Positions 26,932 to 35,813 of a DNA stretch of 64,000 nucleotides are shown here, piece after piece (the first letter of the stretch is position 1; every line of letters starts with the position of its first letter). Location: NCBI RefSeq assembly GCF_039614725.1, contig NZ_CP154859.1:1116001-1180000 (forward strand). The letters are read 5' to 3'. This DNA is from Thauera sp. JM12B12 (GTDB taxonomy: Bacteria; Pseudomonadota; Gammaproteobacteria; Burkholderiales; Rhodocyclaceae). The notes beneath the pieces are model-generated. The model made no database searches and was not told where the DNA came from. It was given only the letters and a program-made list of their open reading frames with translations. The position numbers and the translations under genes were made by a program.

Positions 26932-27993
26932 ATGCAAGACCCTATGGCGGGTGAAATCGTAGTGAAGGGCAAGTCGAACCCGTCGCGGATCGTCCAGCTC
27001 GATGCGCTTCGCGGGCTCGCTGCAATGGCTGTCGTGCTGTTTCACTTCACGACCAAGTTTCGCGAACTGTATGCCCCATCCGCGGAACTGCCTTTCGAAG
27101 TGTCCTGGGGGCACTACGGCGTCAACCTGTTCTTCATCATCAGTGGCTTCGTCATCTTCATGACATTGAGCCGATCGCGAGACTGGCGCGACTTTGTCGT
27201 ATCGAGATTCAGCCGGCTATATCCCGCCTACTGGTTTGCCGTTGCGCTGACCTTCACCGTTGTCGCGTGGCTCGGCTTGCCCGGCAAAGAGGTTGGCCTA
27301 TCCGATGCCGTGCTTAACCTGCTCATGTTCCAGACGTGGCTGAAGGTGCCGTCGGTTGACGGTGTTTACTGGACCCTCCTGGTTGAGTTGCACTTCTACG
27401 TTCTTGCGTTGCTCCTTTTTCTGTGCAACCAAATGCAGCAATGGGTGAGATGGATCTGGCTCTTGTTTCTGCTGCGGTTGGCTTACCGGCTGTCATCGCA
27501 CTTTCTCGGTATCGATCTGCCCTACATCGTCCAGTTTGCGCTGATCCTGGATTACATACCTTGGTTTGCGCTGGGCATCAGCGTGTACTTTCTGGTCGAG
27601 CGGACGAACTACGACCGGCGGTCGGTATGGATTACCGTGCTGGGGGCGCTCGCGTTGTTACTGCTTTCTGGTGGCTTGAAGCTCTTGCTGATTGCGATGG
27701 CGTGTTTTGCTGCCGTGCTGCTCGCCGCCCGCGGAAGGCTCGTGGGCAGCGGTGGTCCCATTCTTGTCTGGCTGGGTGCGATCTCTTACACCCTGTACCT
27801 GTTGCACGAGCATATCGGATGGGCCGTGATGCGGCAGATGTCCATCGCCGGCTATGACTACACGACCTTCATGCCGCTGGTGCTGCTACTTGTCCTGGCG
27901 CTCGCATGGGCGACGACCGTGTTTGTCGAGCGCCCTTCGATGTCGTGGATTCGGAGTCGGTACAAAACCGGAAGGCGACGTTCCGTTTCGTAG
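26932..27993 (+). CDS. Acyltransferase family 3 membrane protein (OafA/YrhL-like)
   Basis: A 353-residue polytopic protein with the classic N-terminus IVQLDALRGLAAMAVVLFHF (catalytic His after the first helix) and NLFFIISGFVIF. About ten membrane segments follow, ending in a short Arg/Lys-rich tail. These enzymes acetylate or succinylate surface sugars using cytoplasmic acyl donors. The gene is intact and lies just before a small, possibly truncated ORF. Confidence 0.9.
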   Translation: MQDPMAGEIVVKGKSNPSRIVQLDALRGLAAMAVVLFHFTTKFRELYAPSAELPFEVSWGHYGVNLFFIISGFVIFMTLSRSRDWRDFVVSRFSRLYPAYWFAVALTFTVVAWLGLPGKEVGLSDAVLNLLMFQTWLKVPSVDGVYWTLLVELHFYVLALLLFLCNQMQQWVRWIWLLFLLRLAYRLSSHFLGIDLPYIVQFALILDYIPWFALGISVYFLVERTNYDRRSVWITVLGALALLLLSGGLKLLLIAMACFAAVLLAARGRLVGSGGPILVWLGAISYTLYLLHEHIGWAVMRQMSIAGYDYTTFMPLVLLLVLALAWATTVFVERPSMSWIRSRYKTGRRRSVS

Positions 27994-28019
27994 ATCAGCG
28001 CGATGGAGGAGGATTCAGG

Positions 28020-28217
28020 ATGACACGGCGTGCCTTGATCGCCACCGCACTCGCAGCGCTGGCTGTGATGGCTGATCTGTCGCTGCATCACCTTTACAGA
28101 TCGAAGCTGCCAAAGCAGGACGATGTCGCGGAAAAGCTGAGTCGAATTCAAGTGCCACGGCCAGAGCTTGAACGCCCTTGCGGTGACCTCGACACTTTTA
28201 GAGATGTCGTTCTATAG
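28020..28217 (+). CDS. Small predicted membrane or secreted protein, possibly truncated
   Basis: A 65-residue ORF with a good ribosome site (GGAGGA, six to eight bases before ATG). The N-terminus MTRRALIATALAALAVMADL looks like a signal anchor, followed by a charged region. It lies 26 bases after the acyltransferase. The composition changes to AT-rich just beyond it, which suggests that its 3' part may have been lost when the downstream block arrived. I do not recognise a family. The 172 bases up to the next gene contain nothing I can assign. Confidence 0.45.
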   Translation: MTRRALIATALAALAVMADLSLHHLYRSKLPKQDDVAEKLSRIQVPRPELERPCGDLDTFRDVVL

Positions 28218-28389
28218 ATCGTTCGGGACTTCGAGCCAAATAGGTATTTCGGTTCCCTCTACTGATTGCACCGTGCCAGTGATGCGAGCGTTATGGGTAA
28301 TCGGGTGAAGGCTGCATGCGAACGCTCACAAGTTCCAATGGTGTCTCCTGAAGGCGAAAAGTTACGCCAGTCGGTCCTTTCACGTTCCG

Positions 28390-29643
28390 TTATGTTCGCA
28401 TTTCGCGAATTCGTTGCATTAGTATTGAGTATGTGTCGTCAATCTGGCGATCGGTTGCATCAGCGAGTGCAGAGCTAGTTGTGGTTGGGTTATGGCTGTT
28501 GTCGTGATTCATGGCACCAGTAATAAAAGTCAGAATTTTGTCCTTATTAAGTTCGTCCGCATCAAGGGATAGGTCTTGAACGCCAAAATGTTTTTCTAGT
28601 CCTTTAAATTTTTGGTGGTAATAGGTGCCGGAACTGATCGCTCGAACTGGTTTTGAGGACAAAAGAGAGAACAAGACAAAGTGGTAAGCAGATCCAATGC
28701 AGGCAGAGCAGAGATCTATATGGCCACGGATGACTCTAGGGTCGGGGGTGCTCACAATCTCAAGGAGTGGGTTGTTCTGTAACCTCTCGGCCCATTCTTT
28801 GTATGTTGAGATTTCATACTCGCTATTTTCGTGGAAGCAGAATAGCTTTACTCGGACTTCTCTTTCGATAAGGTATTTTACGGCTAAGAAAATTTCGGTT
28901 TCGTATGCTTTTGCTTGGGAGTGAAATTTTGATAGACGGAAGTGGATGCCGATTATTCTGGTGGGCGTATTTTTTGGTGGGGGTTGGTTGAGTGTTGCCA
29001 ATGATCCAGCATCGTCGAAGCCAGATTTAATGCGCTTTGCGTTCTGTGGGGACAGGTTGAGAGCAAGTTCGTACGACTTATGATCTCGTGTGTAAAGGAC
29101 TTGAGCATTTGCTATTACAAGCTTCAACAGTACGCGTGTAGTCAGGGTTTTTATTGGTCCGATGCCTTGCCCCGTGAGGACTACTGGCGTTCCTGAAAGA
29201 GATGCTAGGAGCGCTATTAGTAGCCTGTCCCGTGCTTCTAGAGCGCCTTCATCCGTCAAATATCCGCCTCCATTCATCCATACTGCATCCGATTCTCGGA
29301 TGCGTATCGCGATTTCTGCTTCGGTAAGGTGAGCTCGCGATAAAACGAATCTTGGTGCACGCAATAGCGTGGCGAAGATCATGGTTGATAGTGCGATGTA
29401 GATGGGCTTTAGGATTGGGTCAAGAAATGAAGGTAGTTGTAGAGTGCCGTAGCGCCCCCAGCAGTTAGATAAATTCGGTGTCGTCGTGACATGTAATTCT
29501 TCTTTAATTTCCTGCGGTAGATCGCTAACCGATAAAAAATCAGTTTCGGGGTTCTTCTGTAAAATTCGACCGCATACATTCATAAGCATTGCGCGGTCGC
29601 CTATGTTGCGAGATGTCCCGGTGTTCAAAAATAGAATGCGCAT
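28390..29643 (-). CDS. Polysaccharide pyruvyl transferase family protein
   Basis: A 417-residue member of the CsaB/WcaK family. NTGTSRNIGDRAMLM at the N-terminus, the central WMNGGGYLTDEG and VVLTGQGIGPI are typical. Such enzymes add pyruvate ketals from phosphoenolpyruvate to hexoses of surface polymers. It is strikingly AT-rich compared with its neighbours, and it is the last gene of the minus-strand glycan operon. Its end is convergent with the small ORF at 28.0 kb. Confidence 0.85.
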   Translation of the reverse strand: MRILFLNTGTSRNIGDRAMLMNVCGRILQKNPETDFLSVSDLPQEIKEELHVTTTPNLSNCWGRYGTLQLPSFLDPILKPIYIALSTMIFATLLRAPRFVLSRAHLTEAEIAIRIRESDAVWMNGGGYLTDEGALEARDRLLIALLASLSGTPVVLTGQGIGPIKTLTTRVLLKLVIANAQVLYTRDHKSYELALNLSPQNAKRIKSGFDDAGSLATLNQPPPKNTPTRIIGIHFRLSKFHSQAKAYETEIFLAVKYLIEREVRVKLFCFHENSEYEISTYKEWAERLQNNPLLEIVSTPDPRVIRGHIDLCSACIGSAYHFVLFSLLSSKPVRAISSGTYYHQKFKGLEKHFGVQDLSLDADELNKDKILTFITGAMNHDNSHNPTTTSSALADATDRQIDDTYSILMQRIREMRT

Positions 29644-29680
29644 TTTGTATTTCGGAGAATGTATTCTTGCTAAATTAAAA

Positions 29681-31129
29681 TTATTTATCGGTATTATTGC
29701 TGGTCTGAATTGGTTTTTTTTGCAATAGCCTTCTTAACTCGCTGGATAGTGGACTTTTTCCTCGCGTAATGATGAAAATCCACAGGGAACTGCAGCCCAG
29801 GGAGATGATGGTCAATTTAATGGAGTTACTAAGCTGTGCCGTCTGAACGAAATATGACAGAACAGATACCAGTAGCGTCGGAGCTGCCGCCCATTGGTAC
29901 GTGTACAGAAGGTCTGCAACTGAGAAATTTATTTGGCGGCGAAGCGTGAGCGTGCGGAGTACGGCAAGGATGAAAGAGCTGGCTGCATATGTTGCCGCTA
30001 TGGCGACGAGGCCAAATGGTGCGGCATAAATGATGAGGGCTACTCGCAGGGTTAAGCTGATCAAATCCAGGTTCATCACCGTGCGAACATGACCGCCAGC
30101 GGTCATTATCTGGCGGACGAGGCTTGCTGGACTGTCTAGCGCAGCAGCGATACACAAAATTTGAAGGATGGGGATTGACTCGCCCCATTGCGGGCCGAAT
30201 AGCGTAGGGATCGCGGATGGCGCGGATATGGCGAGCGTTGAGAAGAACGGGAGGGTTAAGGTATGGAGGATTGCAGTTGAGTTGCGCCAAGATTGAACGA
30301 AGGCAGTGCCGATGCGATTCTGTTCGGCGAAGTAAGGGAGGCTTACGGCACTAACTGCACGATTCAGCACGGTACCCAGAATGGTGGATAATCCATGAGC
30401 ACGGTTGAAATAGGCGACTGCTTCCATGCCCATGACCTTGCCGAGAAGAAGGTCAGATGCGGAGTAGTGGGCGAAATTTAGTAGTGAGGATCCCGATACA
30501 TAAGAGCTGAAGCTCAAAACTCGGCGCCATTCCGAAAGGCTCGGCTTCCATGGCAGCCCAGCCGGGCGGTAGAAGAGCACGCCAAGGACTGAAGTGAGAA
30601 TGCCGACCAGCGCCGACCAGGCGAGGCTCATGAATCCAAAGCCGAGCCACGCCAGCAGAACGGCGCAGGCGTTCTGGGCGACTGTGGATGTGAGGTCGAT
30701 TCGTGCGATGTCGCCGAAGCGCAGGTCGCGGCGCAGGAGTGACATGGTTGTGGCGCCGAAGGGCACGAGGAAAAAGCCCACCGCGACGATATTCAGGACG
30801 TCGGTGATACGAGGTTCGTTGTAGAAGCGGCCGGCGAATGCTGAGAGTGCGAGAAGGATGAGCGCACAGGCAAAGGAGATCAGCAACGAAATGCCGAAGG
30901 CCGTACGTATTCGCAGCGGGGTGAGCTCGGTCTCCTGGACCAGGTAGCTGCCCAGACCCATTTCGCGAATGGTGCGTAGCAAGCCTGCGAAGACGTAGGC
31001 GACCGAAAAGATCCCGATCTCTTCCGGGGTGAGAAGGCGGGAGATGAACAGGGACGCGATGAAGCTGATCACCATCATGCCGTTTGAGGACATGAGGGTG
31101 ATGATGAAGCCCCGTCTTACGTTCGACAT
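29681..31129 (-). CDS. Wzx-like oligosaccharide flippase (MOP superfamily)
   Basis: A 482-residue polytopic protein with roughly 12-14 membrane segments. The N-terminal FIITLMSSNGMMVISFIASLF and ISRLLTPEEIGIFSVAYVF are typical of MOP/PST flippases. It would move lipid-linked repeat units across the inner membrane. It lies nine bases after the WaaA-like gene, so it is in the same operon. GC content drops through its 3' half toward the pyruvyl transferase. This is the only flippase candidate in the window. Confidence 0.88.
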   Translation of the reverse strand: MSNVRRGFIITLMSSNGMMVISFIASLFISRLLTPEEIGIFSVAYVFAGLLRTIREMGLGSYLVQETELTPLRIRTAFGISLLISFACALILLALSAFAGRFYNEPRITDVLNIVAVGFFLVPFGATTMSLLRRDLRFGDIARIDLTSTVAQNACAVLLAWLGFGFMSLAWSALVGILTSVLGVLFYRPAGLPWKPSLSEWRRVLSFSSYVSGSSLLNFAHYSASDLLLGKVMGMEAVAYFNRAHGLSTILGTVLNRAVSAVSLPYFAEQNRIGTAFVQSWRNSTAILHTLTLPFFSTLAISAPSAIPTLFGPQWGESIPILQILCIAAALDSPASLVRQIMTAGGHVRTVMNLDLISLTLRVALIIYAAPFGLVAIAATYAASSFILAVLRTLTLRRQINFSVADLLYTYQWAAAPTLLVSVLSYFVQTAQLSNSIKLTIISLGCSSLWIFIITRGKSPLSSELRRLLQKKPIQTSNNTDK

Positions 31130-31138
31130 GGTTGAACC

Positions 31139-32461
31139 TTAGCGGTCGAGGGCTTGCAGTAAATTGTTGAGCACATTCAGGTGACGGTCGGCGGCGCCAC
31201 GCAGGGTGGCCAGGACAGCGCGCGCTTGTTCGTGATCGTGTTTCTGTTTGCCGGGTTGTAGATGGGTGAGCCATGCTGCGCACAGCTCATCCGCAGTGTG
31301 CGCTTCGTTTAAAACGGACTGCGCGTGCAAGAGGCTATACACGGGATACGAGGGGTAGGTGCTGTTCCAGCCTGGCGAGACGGTGACGGGTTTTTCGAAG
31401 CCGAGGGGCTCGAGGACGTTGTGATCGACGCCGACATGGGCAACCGCGGCGACTGCGTAGAAGTCTCGTAGCTCGCCCATGGTGTCCAGGACCAGGCAGG
31501 CTTGCTCGCCGGGTATGGGGTGGTCGGCGATCGAACTGCGGAGGCTGTAGGCAAGGGTGTGTGCTTTGAGCTGCGCGTCGATGGTTTGCATGTTGGCCGG
31601 GACTTCGGGGTGGCGCGGTGCGAGGACGAGCAATGCGTTGGGCTGTGATTGCTTGAGTCTTGCGAATGCGGCGATTGCGCGTTGCTGTTCGTCTTCGTCA
31701 GTCATGCAGCCGGCCACGATGACTGGGCGCTTACTTTCGATGAGATCGGTGAGCAGCTTTGGGCACTTGCTGTTGGCGGGCGTCCAGCCGGGTTGATGCA
31801 TGGCGTCGAACTTGAGGTTGCCCACAACGTGGATGTTATTGGCCGGCGCGCCTAGATCGATGAGGGTTTGGGCGACCTCTTCGGTTTGCGCGCAGATGGT
31901 GTCGATTGCGCTCAGGTAGTCGACGGCCAGGAGCCGCCGTTCGAGGTCGTCCAGCTTGCAGGCGGGGGCGTAGCCGTAAAGCCAGCCGTTGATGATGGCG
32001 ACCTGGGCGCCGGCGTTCTTGGCCGCGAAGACGAATGCGGACGAGAACCGACAAGGTGCTTCGGCCGGGTAGCAGGGGATTTCTGCAATGACGAGCGCCT
32101 TGGGTGGGTAATGCCGGACAAGTGCGCTGGCGTCGCGGGAGTGCCCGCGAGTGACGCAGAACACTGCGCCGGGATAGCGCGAGCGGTAGCTGTCGCGGTA
32201 GTGCGCATGGTCGCTGATGAGGACGAGTTGCAGGTGCTGGCTGCGCTGATGCAGGGTGCGCAACAGCGGTTCGACTGCGTTGAGTTCGCCGATTGTCGAG
32301 GCGAAGACCCAGAGTGCGGCCTTGGGCGTGGTCGGGATCTCAACGTCGAGCTGCCCGGCGGCCTCGTTGCCCTTGAGGTCGGAGAGCGCTTCGAGCGCTC
32401 TGAAGGCCGACCATTTGAGTTTGTGCGACCAGGTACTGGCGGCGCTGCTTGCCATGGTCAA
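31139..32461 (-). CDS. WaaA/KdtA-like Kdo transferase-family protein, divergent
   Basis: A 440-residue GT-B protein of the 3-deoxy-manno-octulosonic acid transferase family. WVFASTIGELNAVEPLL matches the N-terminal conserved Gly-Glu of WaaA, and NIHVVGNLKFDAM and VLAPRHPEVPANM are family blocks. The usual ELWPN motif is replaced by VIAEIPCYP, and the N-terminal membrane anchor is weak. It is therefore probably not the housekeeping lipid A enzyme. It overlaps kdsD by 4 bp as ATGA. Kdo transfer into the exopolysaccharide is an inference. Confidence 0.75.
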   Translation of the reverse strand: MTMASSAASTWSHKLKWSAFRALEALSDLKGNEAAGQLDVEIPTTPKAALWVFASTIGELNAVEPLLRTLHQRSQHLQLVLISDHAHYRDSYRSRYPGAVFCVTRGHSRDASALVRHYPPKALVIAEIPCYPAEAPCRFSSAFVFAAKNAGAQVAIINGWLYGYAPACKLDDLERRLLAVDYLSAIDTICAQTEEVAQTLIDLGAPANNIHVVGNLKFDAMHQPGWTPANSKCPKLLTDLIESKRPVIVAGCMTDEDEQQRAIAAFARLKQSQPNALLVLAPRHPEVPANMQTIDAQLKAHTLAYSLRSSIADHPIPGEQACLVLDTMGELRDFYAVAAVAHVGVDHNVLEPLGFEKPVTVSPGWNSTYPSYPVYSLLHAQSVLNEAHTADELCAAWLTHLQPGKQKHDHEQARAVLATLRGAADRHLNVLNNLLQALDR

Positions 32462-33462
32462 ACAACTCCCGCCTTGAACAGGTCGTGCATGTTGAGCGCG
32501 CCGACGAGGCGTTGATTCTGGTCCACCACGAGCAGGCCGTTGATGCGCCGGGTTTCCATGAGCCGGACGGCTTCGACGGCGAGTTTTTCGGGCGGCATGG
32601 TGAGCGGGTTGCGCTTCATGACGTCGACGATGTGTGCAGACCGCAGATCGGCGCCGGCTTCGAGCGCGCGGCGAAGGTCGCCGTCGGTGAACACGCCTTG
32701 CAACTGTCCTGCGCCATCGACGATCGCGGTCATGCCGAGGCCTTTTTCGCTCATCTCGATGAGCGCGGCGGCAAGGCTGGCTTGGTCGCTCACCTGGGGC
32801 AGGGCGCTGCCGCTGTGCATGACGTCGCTCAAGCGGACGAGCAAGCGTTTGCCGAGCTTGCCGCCGGGGTGCGAGCGGGCGAAGTCGTCGGCCCCGAATC
32901 CGCGTGCCTTGAGCAGTGCGATGGCGAGCGCGTCGCCCATGGCGAGGGTTACCGTGGTGCTGGCGGTGGGGGCGAGGTTGAGCGGGCAGGCCTCGCGCTC
33001 GACGGTGACCGGCAGGTGGACGTCGGCCTGGCTCGCGAGTGTGGATTTGGGCGAGCCGGTGATGCAGATGAGCTTGGTGCCCGCGCGCTTGATCAGCGGC
33101 ACGATGGCCACGAGCTCGTCACTCTCGCCAGAGTATGAGAGTGCGATCACCGCGTCGTCCTTGGTGATCATGCCCAGGTCGCCGTGGCTGGCTTCGGCGG
33201 GGTGGACAAAAAAGGCGGGTGTGCCGGTGCTCGCCAGGGTGGCGGCGATTTTCCGGCCGATGTGGCCGGATTTGCCGATGCCGCTGACGACGATGCGGCC
33301 GCTGCAGTTGAGCATGAGATTGACCGCGGCATCGAACTCGGGCCCGAGACGAGCCGCCTGGGCCAGCACGGCCTCAGCTTCGATGCGGAAGACCTCGGCG
33401 CCGGTTGCTATGAAGCTTTCGTGCGCATGCGCAGGGGCTGCGACCTGATCAGGATTGTTCAT
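32458..33462 (-). CDS. kdsD: Arabinose-5-phosphate isomerase (KpsF/GutQ/KdsD)
   Basis: A 334-residue enzyme with an N-terminal SIS domain and two C-terminal CBS domains. SGIGKSGHIGRKIAATLAST and HPAEASHGDLGMI mark the sugar-phosphate site; CBS repeats follow near 200-330. It converts ribulose-5-phosphate to arabinose-5-phosphate, the first step toward CMP-Kdo. The direct overlap with the Kdo transferase-like gene suggests a dedicated Kdo supply for this glycan, as in kpsF of capsule operons. Confidence 0.92.
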   Translation of the reverse strand: MNNPDQVAAPAHAHESFIATGAEVFRIEAEAVLAQAARLGPEFDAAVNLMLNCSGRIVVSGIGKSGHIGRKIAATLASTGTPAFFVHPAEASHGDLGMITKDDAVIALSYSGESDELVAIVPLIKRAGTKLICITGSPKSTLASQADVHLPVTVEREACPLNLAPTASTTVTLAMGDALAIALLKARGFGADDFARSHPGGKLGKRLLVRLSDVMHSGSALPQVSDQASLAAALIEMSEKGLGMTAIVDGAGQLQGVFTDGDLRRALEAGADLRSAHIVDVMKRNPLTMPPEKLAVEAVRLMETRRINGLLVVDQNQRLVGALNMHDLFKAGVV

Positions 33463-34525
33463 TTGCCGGTGTCTCGTCTGGTTGACTCGATGCGGTTGTG
33501 GACCGGTTGCGCAGCTTGTGGCGCAGGCCTTTGACGGCCTTTACGGCTGTCCAGCGGAAGAGGGTTGCGTGATAGAGCGTGCGCGCCTGATCGGTCCAGC
33601 GGGTATGCCATTCCATGACCTTGCCGTAGAACTCGATGCGTTTTGTCCTGCCCTCGGCCCAGAGCTGTGCGAACTGTTCCTCACGCATCAGGAAGGCGGG
33701 CGACAGGCTCTTGTCGCTGGCATCGTAGGTGGTTTTGAGGATGACCAGCATGTTGGCTGCTTCGATGCACAGGTCTACAGCAACGACTTGGCCATTGAGG
33801 CGATACCGATAAGCTACGCCGCGCCCGGCGCCGCAGAAAGCCTTGAGCATCTTGGCGTAGAAGCGGCCCTGATCGTTGTCGGCGGTGATGGCGGTGCCGG
33901 TGTCCGCTTTCCAGCTTGCGGCTTCGAGGGCGCCGTAGTCGCGGATGACCTGATCGATCTCGGCGGCGTCCCTGATGATCTCGAGCGTTGTCTCTGCGCT
34001 TTCTCTCGTCAGGCGGTTGCGCTGTTTGCGCATGTTCTGGCGCAGGTTCTTGCCGCGCGCATTCCAGTAGTCGTCGAAGCTGCCGGTGATGTCGACCCAG
34101 GCGGTATCGATGTAGTCGAGTGTTTCGATGGCACCTTGGCTGTCGGGGCGAGCAAGGTAAAGCGGGTCGAGCTGCGTCAGGCCGAGGCTCACGTTGATGC
34201 CGGGGAGCGCGGAGAGGAGCGTGGAGCCTAGTTCTTCAAGGTCGAGGCCGGGGCTTACCAGCAGGGGGCCGAGGGGTAGCTGGGAGGGCTGGAAGGTCTC
34301 CCAGCGGCCGGCCCCGACTTTGTGGACGATCGCGGCAGCGACCAGCTCGGAATCGCAACGGCACAAGGCGAGTTTTTCGTCGCCCGCCGAAAAGACCTCG
34401 AGCAGCGGGCCTATGAACCGCGAGTCGAGGAAAGGCAGGTTCGATGTGCGCTGATTAAGTGCGTCCCAGGCGGGGGCGAGTTCGTCGAATTGGTCGGGGG
34501 GGTAGAGCGTCCAGTCGAGTTTCAT
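33449..34525 (-). CDS. GNAT-family acyltransferase (CelD/BcsL-like)
   Basis: A 358-residue protein of the GNAT superfamily related to CelD/BcsL. The middle section GKNLRQNMRKQRNRLTRE and the segment RYRLNGQVVAVDLCIE are family features, with IEFYGKVMEWHTRWTD near the C-terminus. Members are frequent in exopolysaccharide and cellulose operons; acyl or aminoacyl transfer to a sugar is the usual guess. It overlaps kdsD by 14 bases. It is distinct from the FemAB-like protein at 7.2 kb. Confidence 0.8.
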   Translation of the reverse strand: MKLDWTLYPPDQFDELAPAWDALNQRTSNLPFLDSRFIGPLLEVFSAGDEKLALCRCDSELVAAAIVHKVGAGRWETFQPSQLPLGPLLVSPGLDLEELGSTLLSALPGINVSLGLTQLDPLYLARPDSQGAIETLDYIDTAWVDITGSFDDYWNARGKNLRQNMRKQRNRLTRESAETTLEIIRDAAEIDQVIRDYGALEAASWKADTGTAITADNDQGRFYAKMLKAFCGAGRGVAYRYRLNGQVVAVDLCIEAANMLVILKTTYDASDKSLSPAFLMREEQFAQLWAEGRTKRIEFYGKVMEWHTRWTDQARTLYHATLFRWTAVKAVKGLRHKLRNRSTTASSQPDETPANEQS

Positions 34526-34571
34526 TGTGTGCGTTGCTCGTCTTGATGGGTGTGTTGGCCGTGAGTCTGAC

Positions 34572-35813
34572 TTACGGGTGGCGCCCTTTCAGTGAGAGCG
34601 CCTTGTCGAATGTGCGGGCCAGTTGTTCAGTGCAGCGCCGCCGCGAGTAGGGTGCGTCGATTTGCTCTACGTCCGAGGGGCGGCGGATGGGTTGTGCCAG
34701 CCATCGCTGCAGAATGAGCCGGGTTTCGTCAGCGCGCTCGATGTTGGCCAGCAGGTGTTGGCCGTGCTGGGCGAGCACCTGTGCTGTGTCGCCTGCCGAA
34801 TCGGCGAGTGCAATGATTGGATGTCCGGTTCGAAGGTACTCGTAAATTTTTGCAGGTACTTGGTCATTACAACCGGCGGATTGGAGTATGAGCAAGCCTT
34901 GTGCTGCGAGCATTTCCGCGACCGCGAGTGGGTGGGGGATAGGTGGAAGGATCTTGACCTGTTCCGTCACGTTCTCCGTTTTGGCGAGTGCCATCACGAA
35001 ATCGTCGTGAGCGGGCGCCCTGAAGTGGATCCGGATGCTCGCCGCGCCTTCGTGGCCATCATCTATCAGCGAACGAAGGGCGCGGAACAGTGCTTGGGGG
35101 CTGCGCCACTCGGGGTATACCACGCCGCTGTGAAGCAGGACGCGCTGCCCGTTCGGAGTGGCGAACTGGTCGACGCGGTGGGTGGCTTGTTCGAAAAGGC
35201 CTTCGTCGAAGCCGTTCTCGATGATGTCGAGCCGCTCGTCCTGCCAGTGGTAGCGCTCCTGGTAGAGCTTGCGCGTGCCCGGTGTGGTGAATGTGGCGAG
35301 CGCTGCGTGACCGAACACCTTGCGTTCCACTCGTTCGAATGCGCGCCAGAGCTTTGGATCGGAGGGGTAGCCTTCGTGCGCCATGGGGTCGCGGAAGTCG
35401 GCAACCCAGGGGATACCGCTGAGCCTATGGAGTGTGTGGGCGATGAGATGGGCGGTGGGTATGGGGTAAGTGCTCCAGAGAATATCTGGTCGAACCTGCC
35501 TGATCACCTGCAGACCTATTGGTACGGCAAACAGCCACCAGCTCGCCCAGCGGTCCGGGCGCGCGATGAAGGCCGGGTAGCGACCGAGTATTGCCAGATG
35601 ACGGGCGCTGTCGAGCGCGAGTGCTCGATGCACGGGGTAGGCGGCTGTATCGGTGGTCGCCGTAGTCTGCTCGTAGGCGCCAGGCGTGGCGGTGAGCACC
35701 TCTGGTTGCCAGCCAAACTCCGGCAGGTATTGTGCAAAGCGTGTAGCGCGCTGGACGCCACTGGTGCCAGTGCAGGGTGGATGGTGAAAGGCGATCAGCA
35801 GAGCCCGCTTCAT
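34572..35813 (-). CDS. Glycosyltransferase family 4
   Basis: A 413-residue GT4 candidate. The start RALLIAFHHPPCTGTSGVQR matches glycosyltransferases that open with a PP-x-GG-type acceptor loop. The C-terminal donor region reads VPAKIYEYLRTGHPIIAL. An ATG eight codons upstream is possible, but 35813 gives a 4-bp ATGA overlap with the aminotransferase gene and is preferred. It probably adds a sugar to the second glycan made by this minus-strand operon. Confidence 0.83.
   Translation of the reverse strand: MKRALLIAFHHPPCTGTSGVQRATRFAQYLPEFGWQPEVLTATPGAYEQTTATTDTAAYPVHRALALDSARHLAILGRYPAFIARPDRWASWWLFAVPIGLQVIRQVRPDILWSTYPIPTAHLIAHTLHRLSGIPWVADFRDPMAHEGYPSDPKLWRAFERVERKVFGHAALATFTTPGTRKLYQERYHWQDERLDIIENGFDEGLFEQATHRVDQFATPNGQRVLLHSGVVYPEWRSPQALFRALRSLIDDGHEGAASIRIHFRAPAHDDFVMALAKTENVTEQVKILPPIPHPLAVAEMLAAQGLLILQSAGCNDQVPAKIYEYLRTGHPIIALADSAGDTAQVLAQHGQHLLANIERADETRLILQRWLAQPIRRPSDVEQIDAPYSRRRCTEQLARTFDKALSLKGRHP

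Noticed and set aside
31139..32461. Housekeeping lipid A Kdo transferase
   Set aside because: Altered signature motif and operon context point to a glycan-specific paralogue.
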